The notes under the pieces are model-generated. The model ran no database searches, was not told the origin of the DNA, and saw nothing but the letters and a program-made list of their open reading frames with translations. From assembly GCA_946886255.1 (NCBI GenBank), contig CAMPIG010000069.1:1-14880 (forward strand): a stretch of DNA of 14,880 nt, read 5' to 3'. A program made the position numbers and the translations under genes. This DNA comes from an uncultured Cellvibrio sp. (GTDB lineage Bacteria > Pseudomonadota > Gammaproteobacteria > Pseudomonadales > Cellvibrionaceae). Below are positions 1 through 6,383 of the stretch, piece after piece (the first letter of the stretch is position 1; each line of letters opens with the position of its first letter).

Positions 1-387
1 TATTTATGCTTAAGTTCTATAGCATACATAAGATTACTGCTTTTTATCCTTTCAGAATCAAAATCCATCTTCTCTGTCAAATTAGACGACATGTATACGA
101 TGAACCGTGTTGGTTCATGATATACATTTTGTTTCGAGTGCCTATTAAAAATGTGAGGGACTTTGCACAAATATGAGAAATATCCTGGATAGGAAAAACC
201 TGTCCCAATATCAAAGTATGAGCTATTCAGATTGGCAATTGTACATAACAAGTGCGCCATAAAATATGCGCCTCCAGGTATTGGTTGTTTGTTCGGAGAA
301 GAACATCGGTGTGGAGGAAAAAGCGAATTAATGGGTGTTATTTACAAATGCATATTTCCCTGATGCGCGTTACCTTGAGGGCTGCCT
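1..387. other. AT-rich intergenic leader upstream of bphO
   Basis: This stretch contains no open reading frame I can defend. It is visibly richer in A and T than the rest of the window. It holds the large palindrome at 91-127 (listed separately). On the minus strand there is an exact TTGACA (plus-strand TGTCAA at 75-80), but I see no good -10 box at the right spacing. A minus-strand ATG at 27-29 reads nine codons without a stop to the window edge; its only Shine-Dalgarno-like sequence is about 17 bases away, so I do not call it a gene. The promoter of bphO must lie somewhere here, but no box pair is convincing. Confidence 0.6.
91..127. repeat. Large imperfect palindrome (16-bp arms, 5-bp centre)
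   Basis: The left arm at 91-106 reads ATGTATACGATGAACC and the right arm at 112-127 reads GGTTCATGATATACAT. The reverse complement of the right arm matches the left at 14 of 16 positions, and the centre is GTGTT (107-111). The two mismatches are adjacent, so the element has an inner dyad (ATGAACC / GGTTCAT) and an outer dyad (ATGTATA / TATACAT). It lies about 260 bases before bphO. It could be an operator for a dimeric or tetrameric regulator, or a hairpin at the end of an upstream gene. The short T run after it (TTTTG) is too weak for a clear intrinsic terminator. Confidence 0.7.
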
Positions 388-966
388 ATGAGCATCATGC
401 TGGAAATGAAGAGACAAACGGCTGATTATCACGCGGCTACAGAAAATATTTTACGTGAACACTTGTTCAGTTGCCAGCTTTCAGAACATCGATACTACGA
501 TGTAATAAATACATTTTATGCAGCATATTCCTCGCTTGAGGCTGCAATATCTATCTTCCCGCTAACATCGGGATTGTTGAAACGCCGCTCAAAGATAGAA
601 CTTCTTAAAAAAGATTTGATCTATTTACGAAGCGGCTACCCTGTAAGAGCACCCTATATATCCGCCCCGTTTCTTCCTGATGTCACTAACGAGGCATCTG
701 CCTTAGGTGTGATGTATGTAATGGAAGGGTCCACGTTGGGTGGAAAAATTATCATCAATCATTTAATGAAATACGATTGGATGAGTGTGCATCTGTGTGG
801 AAACTTTTTTAGTAATTATGGCAGTAGTCGTCGCTATATGTGGAACGAATTTTGTCAGGTTATGGATAATTTTTTTGCAGGTAATGATCAAACTGCCAAT
901 CATTTGGTAAACGGGGCCAAAATAGCATTTGAATATATTTATTCTCTTTTGATTCAGATTCGGTGA
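388..966 (+). CDS. bphO: Biliverdin-producing heme oxygenase (BphO type)
   Basis: This 192-residue protein is a bacterial heme oxygenase. It opens heme to biliverdin IX, iron and CO in the cytoplasm, supplying the chromophore of the phytochrome encoded next. The proximal heme ligand is probably His15 in the N-terminal helix (ADYHAATE). The distal-helix segment is clear at about residues 107-119 (GVMYVMEGSTLGG), with the glycines that bend over the heme. The length fits the family. The start is ATG 388, with GAGGG six bases upstream. The stop lies 20 bases before bphP, so the two are surely one transcript, as in other bphOP operons. The gene looks more AT-rich than most of the window, which may hint at transfer or relaxed selection, but this was judged by eye only. 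Confidence 0.93.
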   Translation: MSIMLEMKRQTADYHAATENILREHLFSCQLSEHRYYDVINTFYAAYSSLEAAISIFPLTSGLLKRRSKIELLKKDLIYLRSGYPVRAPYISAPFLPDVTNEASALGVMYVMEGSTLGGKIIINHLMKYDWMSVHLCGNFFSNYGSSRRYMWNEFCQVMDNFFAGNDQTANHLVNGAKIAFEYIYSLLIQIR

Positions 967-986
967 GCTGATGAGGATGATTAACA

Positions 987-3410
987 ATGACGGCAAAAAA
1001 ATCCCCCCAAAAGCCTTTTACAGTAACTTTGGATAATTGCCATGAAGAACCTATTCATACTCCGGGTTCCATACAACCTCATGGTATGTTGGTGGTGATT
1101 GATAGGCATGATTTTTGTATTAAACAAGTTAGTGAAAATATTATCCGCTTTACGGGAGAGTCTGCCGACTTTTTCCTGGGTAAGAAGGTAGCTGAGCTGT
1201 TGGGAGAGAGCTTCTATACCTTTCTCAATGTGGCGCTACATGCTAGATCCAAATATTCCCACACCGCTAATTCCATCAAAGTAAAGCTGCCATCCAAGGC
1301 GGCGGAGAGCGTGCTATTTGATGCAGTATTTCATTGTGAAGGTGATGTGGTGTTGATTGATGTGGAGCAATCTCCACAGGATAGCAGTATTCAATATGCC
1401 AGCTATTATCATAAAATTAAGGAATTTACCCGTTCACTCAGTGAGCATGCAGAATTGCAGGCTATCTTTGAGCGCTCTGTAGCCGAGGTCAGAGATCTTA
1501 CGGGTTATGATCGGGTGATGTTGTATCGTTTTGATCACGAGTACAACGGAGAGGTCATCGCTGAATCCAGGGTAGATAAATTAAATTCCTTTCTGGGGCA
1601 GCATTTCCCTGAATCTGATATTCCTGCTCAGGCGCGTGCGCTGTATGTCAAAAACAAAGTACGCATTATTGCCGATGTAAATGCTCAACCCAGTGCGCTG
1701 GTTCCGTTGTTGCACCCCGGCACAGAGGGACCTACTGATCTGGGGTTAAGTATGTTACGGAGTGTGTCGCCTATACATATTCAATATCTGAAAAATATGG
1801 GCGTTTGTGCTTCCATGTCAATCAGTATTATTGTGGATGGCCATCTATGGGGGCTGATCACCTGCCATCATTATTCTCCGCATATAGTCTCTGTTGAAAC
1901 GCGAGAGGCAGCATTGTTTCTCAGTGTACTAATCTCGCACCTCATTACCACCAATGATCGTTCGCAAGCGCGCCTCTATGATTCCGAGTTGCTAGCGTTG
2001 AATGCACGTCTGGCGGAGAACATGGTGCAGGTGGTGAATTACGTAGATGGTTTACGGAAAGATATCCCTGCAATGTTGGGGCTGGCCAACGCTGAAGGTG
2101 TGGCGTGGAACCTTGAAGGTCATACCGAAAGCTACGGTAGCACACCTTCGGACGAGCAAACTGAACAACTGGTGAATTGGTTATTTACCAAAGTCGGTAA
2201 GTCATTTTTATTTCACACCCATAAGTTGTCCGATATTAATCCTGAGTTCCGCGAGTATGCCGAAGTTGCCAGCGGCATCTTGTTTATCGTCTTGTCATTT
2301 ACGGATAAGCAGTTTTTCTTATGGTTTCGGCCGGAGGTAATGAATACCAGGCACTGGGGCGGTAAACCCGAAAAGACTATCGAGTTTCTGGATGATGGCA
2401 GTCACCGGTTGATGCCACGCCGCTCATTTGAACTGTGGAAAGAAAGGGTGCGTTTTACGTCAGCACCCTTTAATGAAATTGAAATTCGCAATGTGTTGAA
2501 ATTTCGTACCACTATGCAGAACTATCTTATGATGAACACGGAGTTCCTGCGCGAACGCAATGCCGATCTGGAGCGTAAGATTGCGCAGCGTACCTTGTCA
2601 CTTGAGCAGGAAATTCGGGAGCGCGAAAAAGTCCAGCAGGAGTTGGAGTTATCGTTGCGTGCGTTGCAGGCCTCGAACAAGGAGCTGGAACAATTCGCGT
2701 ATATTGCTTCCCATGACTTGCAGGAACCCTTGCGCAAGATCCAGGTTTTGGGTGATCGGTTGCATAACTTTTCTGATCAATTGGATGCTCGGAGTCAGGA
2801 TTACCTGCGGCGCATGATCAAGGCGGCCAATCGTATGCAGATGTTGGTTGTAGACTTATTATCCTTTTCACGCATTGGTGTCACTGGTGAAAGCATTCGC
2901 CACGTTAACCTGAATGACATCATGAGAGATGTCTTGTCCAACCTTCATATTGCAATAGAGGAGTCAGGTGCTCAGCTTGATATTGGCGAATTGGGCAGCA
3001 TCTGTGCAAATGCGGCACAAATCAGTCGGCTATTTCAGAACCTGATGCAAAATGCTATCAAGTTTGTGAAAAACGGCACGGTGCCCCGGATCAGTGTCAA
3101 GAGGGTTGAAGAGACCGCTGACACAGCAACCTTCGAGATCCGCGACAACGGCATCGGCTTTGAAAAAGAATATGAAGAGAAAATTTTCGGACTTTTCAGT
3201 CGCCTGCATAGAACCAATGAAGATTATCAAGGCACCGGCTTGGGGCTGGCGGCATGCCGCAAGATAGTGGAAAGCCACCGTGGCAAGATCTGGGCACGTA
3301 GCAATTTAGGTGAGGGTACAGCCTTCTTTATCCTATTACCGTTACGAGGCGCCATGGACGCTGCAGCACTGGAAGAACAGGTCTTGGCTGATTCTTTTGT
3401 TGAGGATTAA
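987..3410 (+). CDS. bphP: Bacteriophytochrome sensor histidine kinase
   Basis: This 807-residue protein is a red/far-red photoreceptor kinase. The N-terminal PAS domain (about 15-125) carries Cys18 in DNCHEEPIHTPGSIQPHG, the usual biliverdin attachment cysteine. The GAF domain (about 150-320) has the DIP motif at 211-213 with Asp211, and the conserved His264 (SPIHIQYL) and His294/295. The PHY domain (about 335-510) has the tongue motif PRRSF at 477-481. A charged helix (about 515-570) leads to the HisKA domain with His576 in SHDLQEPLR. The HATPase domain shows an N box around Asn689, DNGIGF at 720-725 and GTGLGL at 749-754. All catalytic elements appear intact, so it should autophosphorylate. 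GAGGA lies nine bases before the ATG. No response regulator is adjacent, so its partner must be encoded elsewhere. Odd point: the usual PASDIP reads PESDIP (Glu209). Confidence 0.96.
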   Translation: MTAKKSPQKPFTVTLDNCHEEPIHTPGSIQPHGMLVVIDRHDFCIKQVSENIIRFTGESADFFLGKKVAELLGESFYTFLNVALHARSKYSHTANSIKVKLPSKAAESVLFDAVFHCEGDVVLIDVEQSPQDSSIQYASYYHKIKEFTRSLSEHAELQAIFERSVAEVRDLTGYDRVMLYRFDHEYNGEVIAESRVDKLNSFLGQHFPESDIPAQARALYVKNKVRIIADVNAQPSALVPLLHPGTEGPTDLGLSMLRSVSPIHIQYLKNMGVCASMSISIIVDGHLWGLITCHHYSPHIVSVETREAALFLSVLISHLITTNDRSQARLYDSELLALNARLAENMVQVVNYVDGLRKDIPAMLGLANAEGVAWNLEGHTESYGSTPSDEQTEQLVNWLFTKVGKSFLFHTHKLSDINPEFREYAEVASGILFIVLSFTDKQFFLWFRPEVMNTRHWGGKPEKTIEFLDDGSHRLMPRRSFELWKERVRFTSAPFNEIEIRNVLKFRTTMQNYLMMNTEFLRERNADLERKIAQRTLSLEQEIREREKVQQELELSLRALQASNKELEQFAYIASHDLQEPLRKIQVLGDRLHNFSDQLDARSQDYLRRMIKAANRMQMLVVDLLSFSRIGVTGESIRHVNLNDIMRDVLSNLHIAIEESGAQLDIGELGSICANAAQISRLFQNLMQNAIKFVKNGTVPRISVKRVEETADTATFEIRDNGIGFEKEYEEKIFGLFSRLHRTNEDYQGTGLGLAACRKIVESHRGKIWARSNLGEGTAFFILLPLRGAMDAAALEEQVLADSFVED

Positions 3411-3459
3411 AATATCTCCGGGCCTCGTTGTGGCCTCGTTAATCATCCGGTCACACAGC

Positions 3460-3470
3460 TGTGGTAAAGT
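3460..3470 (+). promoter_or_regulatory. Possible -10 region for the lipoprotein gene
   Basis: TGG followed by TAAAGT at 3465-3470 resembles an extended -10 element, about 40 bases before the lipoprotein start. No matching -35 box is visible. It directly follows a perfect 10-bp palindrome, CACAGCTGTG, at 3454-3463, which could be a regulator site or chance. The call rests on one weak motif. Confidence 0.25.
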
Positions 3471-3510
3471 ACCGCTTCTTTTGCCATCTCACTGACTCTC
3501 TTTTGGTTTC

Positions 3511-4053
3511 ATGATTATCAAGTTAATTAAATCTTTGGCGCTACTCGTGCTGCTGACGGCATGCGCCACACAGCAAAGTGTTCATCGCAGCTGGCCCGAG
3601 GGCGCACCATCCCGTGCATACTTCGAAAAAATTTATGCAGCGGATTTGCGTAATCAGCGGGAGCAAACCCTGGATGAATATATGGTCTGGGTGAAACGCT
3701 ATTACGAGGGATGGGAGTTGTACCGTCGCGGTTGGTTGGATGTGTCGCAGGATCTGGTGGTGCAGATAGAGAATCCACAGGTGGCTCGGGAGGTGGATGC
3801 CAAAATGTACGCCGTTGGTCGCGCCATCGCCGGTGAGTGGGCGAAAAAAACCAACACCCGCAAGATTTTTACCCGTCACGTGGCCATTTGGGGTAACGCC
3901 TTGGTGGAGTCCATGAGTCGCGATGAAGAGTTGAAGCTGATCAATATCGTGCAAAACGATGTCAATGGATTATTGGTTGATAAATTATCGGTGGATGCCA
4001 TTACGGCTGATCGCTATTATGCGCAGGATGAAGACGACGTCTTCAGTTGGTAA
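3511..4053 (+). CDS. Putative lipoprotein of unknown function
   Basis: This 180-residue protein starts with a type II (lipoprotein) signal: Lys4 and Lys7, a hydrophobic stretch, and the lipobox LLTAC with Cys18 as the lipidated residue. The residue after Cys is Ala, not Asp, so outer-membrane sorting is expected if Lol rules apply. The mature part is charged and probably helical, rich in Trp and Tyr, with no catalytic motif I recognise (segments such as DEYMVWVKRYYEGWELYRRGW). It lies 100 bases after bphP and is probably transcribed separately from it. The Shine-Dalgarno sequence before ATG 3511 is weak, but no better start fits the signal peptide. It may be co-transcribed with the zinc-ribbon gene 52 bases downstream. 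I do not recognise the family. Confidence 0.8.
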   Translation: MIIKLIKSLALLVLLTACATQQSVHRSWPEGAPSRAYFEKIYAADLRNQREQTLDEYMVWVKRYYEGWELYRRGWLDVSQDLVVQIENPQVAREVDAKMYAVGRAIAGEWAKKTNTRKIFTRHVAIWGNALVESMSRDEELKLINIVQNDVNGLLVDKLSVDAITADRYYAQDEDDVFSW

Positions 4054-4105
4054 AAATCGAAAATTCCCAATACATTGACGAAACACTCACCACTTCGGTA
4101 CCTGT

Positions 4106-4291
4106 ATGGCCGATATCTTGCCGTTTAAAAGAAAGAGTCCTTTTGAAAAACATAAGGGAAAAACCTTATGTCGCAGCGGTTTTCATAAATGGGCAGTGAT
4201 TAAGGAAAAGCAGTTTGACGTGAAGCAGGGTAAATTGGTGACCGTGTATAAATGTGAACGGTGCGGGGAGCAAAAGGTAGTAGCGATATAA
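4106..4291 (+). CDS. Small zinc-ribbon protein, function unknown
   Basis: This 61-residue protein has a zinc-binding pattern: Cys22 and His27 (CRSGFH) form one half and Cys50/Cys53 (CERC) the other, separated by a basic beta-hairpin-like stretch. The N-terminus is strongly basic (MADILPFKRK, then EKHKGK), which would suit nucleic-acid or ribosome contact; that role is inference. I recall similar small Cys-rich proteins annotated as hypothetical in pseudomonads. The Shine-Dalgarno sequence is poor. The gene ends facing slyD, 43 bases away. The ordered Cys/His motif in a short frame is the main reason to accept it as real. Confidence 0.72.
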   Translation: MADILPFKRKSPFEKHKGKTLCRSGFHKWAVIKEKQFDVKQGKLVTVYKCERCGEQKVVAI

Positions 4292-4299
4292 ACATAAGC

Positions 4300-4321
4300 G
4301 GGCCGCTGTCGCCAACGGCCG
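4300..4321. terminator. Weak GC-rich stem-loop between convergent genes
   Basis: GGCCG (4301-4305) and CGGCC (4316-4320) can pair across a ten-base loop. The element lies between the zinc-ribbon gene (plus) and slyD (minus), where a shared terminator would be expected. There is no clear T tract on either side, only ATTTGTTAATTAA a few bases after it on the plus strand. The position supports the call more than the sequence does. Confidence 0.3.
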
Positions 4322-4334
4322 TAACATTTGTTAA

Positions 4335-4817
4335 TTAATGGTGATGGCCGCCAGCACCATGAGCGTGGCCATGAGCAATTTCATCCTCAGTAGCTTCACG
4401 TACATCAGTCACTTCCACATCAAAGTTCAGGTCAACGCCAGCCAAAGGGTGGTTGCCGTCAATCGTCACCTGATTGCCTTCCACACCAGTAACGGTGACG
4501 ACTTGCAAACCGTGTTCGGTTTCGGCATGAAATTCCATGCCCACTTCAATTTGTTCAATACCGGAAAACATGCTGGAGTCCAGTTGTTGGACCATGGCAT
4601 CGTCGCGCTCGCCATAAGCTTCGGCAGCCGCTACGGACACATTCAATTTGTCACCCACAGCTTTTCCTACCAGGGCGTTTTCCAGACCGGGGATAATGTT
4701 TCCCGCACCGTGGAGGTAAGAAAGCGGTTCCTGACCTTCTGAGGAATCCAACACTTTGCCAGTGCTGTCTGTCAGGGTGTAGTGAAAACTGGCAACGCAG
4801 TTGTTGGAGATATTCAT
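4335..4817 (-). CDS. slyD: FKBP-type peptidyl-prolyl cis-trans isomerase, SlyD family
   Basis: This 160-residue protein is a cytoplasmic prolyl isomerase and chaperone. Residues 1-70 and 125-140 form the FKBP fold (with HGAGNIIPGLENAL at 36-49), and about 70-125 is the insert-in-flap chaperone domain, ending in NHPLAG (122-127). The tail is His-rich (GHAHGAGGHHH, 150-160), as in SlyD proteins that bind nickel or zinc and help metallate hydrogenase or other enzymes. It is shorter than E. coli SlyD (196 residues), mainly in the metal-binding tail, and lacks that protein's cysteines there. I chose ATG 4817 because AAAAGG sits six bases upstream; a TTG at 4856 would add 13 residues but has no support. 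The gene follows the DUF3108 gene by 35 bases on the same strand, so they are probably co-transcribed. Confidence 0.92.
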   Translation of the reverse strand: MNISNNCVASFHYTLTDSTGKVLDSSEGQEPLSYLHGAGNIIPGLENALVGKAVGDKLNVSVAAAEAYGERDDAMVQQLDSSMFSGIEQIEVGMEFHAETEHGLQVVTVTGVEGNQVTIDGNHPLAGVDLNFDVEVTDVREATEDEIAHGHAHGAGGHHH

Positions 4818-4823
4818 AAAAAG

Positions 4824-4829
4824 CCTTTT
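4824..4829 (-). promoter_or_regulatory. Ribosome binding site deciding the slyD start
   Basis: On the minus strand AAAAGG precedes ATG 4817 by six bases. This favours the 160-residue SlyD over an upstream TTG start at 4856. Confidence 0.75.
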
Positions 4830-4852
4830 AGGGTTGTGGTTTAAAGATGACG

Positions 4853-5569
4853 TCAATCAAAACGTTTAATTTTCTTGCCGTTGACTTCGGCTTTACCGAG
4901 ATAAATGGTGTAAGCATCGCCGTCTTCTTCCTGTTGCAGGCGCACTAACAGATAATCCCAATCCTTGGCTAACCAGGCATAAGTGACACGATCATCATTT
5001 TCGCGGCTGCGTTTGACTTTGATTGTATTCACTTTGCCTAAAGGGGTTTCAAGCATCTCTTCACTGACGATCTCAAAACCGTACTCTTTTAAACGGCCAC
5101 CGTCGGCAATCTGGTATACCAATTCTTTCTTATTGTTGACCAGGTCTTGTTGCAACTGCAGCTGATAGCTGAGTTTATCTTGCACGCGCTGCGCGATATC
5201 CATCTTCCAGGTAGTATTTTGCACATTGTTGGTGACGGTCTTTGTGTCCCAGTCAAAGGTTAACTCTGCATCCCGGTCGCGACCGAGAACTCGACGCTGG
5301 TATTTGTAATGCAAGGGAACGATCTGCTGCTTTTCTTCGTCGATACGGAGGCGACTGGTTTCGTCAATGCTGGCAAACCAGGAGCGAGCAAAAAAGCGCA
5401 TCAGATAAGTGCCATCGTCTTGCGGTGTTAGCGAATGAGTGACGGTGACTTTGAAGCCCAGCGCGGTGGATGTGTATTCATTGGAGAAACTCTTGGGCAA
5501 TTCGGCTGCACGGGAGGCGAAAGCAAAGCAGAGGGTAAATAAGAACAGTAAGACATGTTTTTTTTGCAT
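4853..5569 (-). CDS. DUF3108 family periplasmic protein
   Basis: This 238-residue protein has a cleavable signal peptide (Lys3, Lys4, hydrophobic core to about residue 19, probable cleavage after the Ala21-Ala22 region), so it should be exported to the periplasm. The rest is beta-rich with alternating charged and aromatic residues, and matches my memory of the DUF3108 family often found beside purN/purM in gammaproteobacteria. A TPLGKVNTIKVKR segment and a following AWLAKDWDYLLVRL segment are typical of the family's C-terminal half. No catalytic residues are recognisable and the function is unknown. AAGGA lies about ten bases before ATG 5569. It is 160 bases downstream of purN and just upstream of slyD; it may belong to the purMN transcript or have its own promoter. 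Confidence 0.82.
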   Translation of the reverse strand: MQKKHVLLFLFTLCFAFASRAAELPKSFSNEYTSTALGFKVTVTHSLTPQDDGTYLMRFFARSWFASIDETSRLRIDEEKQQIVPLHYKYQRRVLGRDRDAELTFDWDTKTVTNNVQNTTWKMDIAQRVQDKLSYQLQLQQDLVNNKKELVYQIADGGRLKEYGFEIVSEEMLETPLGKVNTIKVKRSRENDDRVTYAWLAKDWDYLLVRLQQEEDGDAYTIYLGKAEVNGKKIKRFD

Positions 5570-5636
5570 AGTCAGGCAATCCTTATGATTCTGCGACGAA
5601 TGAGTCTTCGATAAAATAATTCCGTAACAAATAGAT

Positions 5637-5654
5637 TTGCAGCAAAAACTGCAA
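5637..5654. repeat. Short perfect inverted repeat between purN and DUF3108 genes
   Basis: TTGCAG (5637-5642) and CTGCAA (5649-5654) pair across CAAAAA. It lies in the 160-base gap after purN on the minus strand. No T run follows it on that strand, so it is a poor terminator and might be an operator or chance. Confidence 0.3.
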
Positions 5655-5729
5655 CACTATCAACGCTTGCAATGAATGCTACGAATAAAAGTAATGGTGG
5701 CTATTCCTGCTGGCATACCCATCAAATTG

Positions 5730-6383
5730 TTATGCATTGATTAGATAACCGGACGGCGGTAAAAGTTCGTTATCCAGAAATACCTCGCCGTTAGCCATGC
5801 GTAAGCGACCTTCAGCAAACCATTTCACCGCGAGCGGATAAATAATATGTTCCTGCTGTTGAACCCGCTTGGCGAGGCTGATGGCATCATCTACCGATTC
5901 AATAGAAATTTTGGCCTGTATAACCGCCGGGCCTCCATCCAGCTCCTCTGTGACAAAATGCACAGTCACACCGTGTTCAACTTCACCGGCATCCAGCACC
6001 CGCTGGTGGGTGTGCAGACCCTGGTATTTGGGCAGCAGTGATGGGTGAATGTTCAACATACGCCCCGCATAGTGCCGTGTAAAAGTAGTGGTAAGGATGC
6101 GCATGAAGCCGGCAAGCACAACTAAATCCGGTTGATAACTGTCGATCAGTTGCGCCAGCTTTTGATCAAAGGACTCACGGTCATCGAATTGTTTGTGATC
6201 CAGAACCAGAGCAGGAATACCGGCCTGTTCGGCGCGCTCCAGGCCGAACACGGCGGGACGGTTGCTGATGACAGCGGCAATATCGATGGGCAGTTCGCTG
6301 TTTTGCATCCCATCAATAAGTGCCTGTAAATTACTGCCGCTGCCGGAGATCAGTACAACAACACGTGTGCGTGGCGAACTCAT
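5730..6383 (-). CDS. purN: Phosphoribosylglycinamide formyltransferase
   Basis: PurN transfers a formyl group from 10-formyltetrahydrofolate to GAR, giving FGAR, the third step of de novo purine synthesis. The 217-residue protein shows the phosphate-binding loop GSGSNLQ (14-20) and the catalytic triad Asn111 and His113 (NIHPSLLPKY) with Asp149 (ELDGGPAVIQ). The folate-pocket segment around LVVLAGFMRIL is also present. The length is normal. Its ATG overlaps the purM stop codon by one base (TAATG, 6381-6385), so its translation is probably coupled to purM. This matters here because purM carries an internal stop about 450 bases upstream, which could reduce purN translation or cause transcriptional polarity. 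Confidence 0.97.
   Translation of the reverse strand: MSSPRTRVVVLISGSGSNLQALIDGMQNSELPIDIAAVISNRPAVFGLERAEQAGIPALVLDHKQFDDRESFDQKLAQLIDSYQPDLVVLAGFMRILTTTFTRHYAGRMLNIHPSLLPKYQGLHTHQRVLDAGEVEHGVTVHFVTEELDGGPAVIQAKISIESVDDAISLAKRVQQQEHIIYPLAVKWFAEGRLRMANGEVFLDNELLPPSGYLINA

Noticed and set aside
1..29. Minus-strand gene starting at ATG 29 and leaving the window
   Set aside because: Only nine codons are visible and the nearest Shine-Dalgarno-like sequence is about 17 bases away; it may be real but cannot be supported here.
173..262. 29-codon plus-strand frame starting at ATG 173
   Set aside because: Too short, no ribosome site, no recognisable motif; consistent with chance in a non-coding leader.
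4818..4856. TTG start for slyD, 13 codons longer
   Set aside because: The ATG at 4817 has a good ribosome site at correct spacing and starts the FKBP domain directly.
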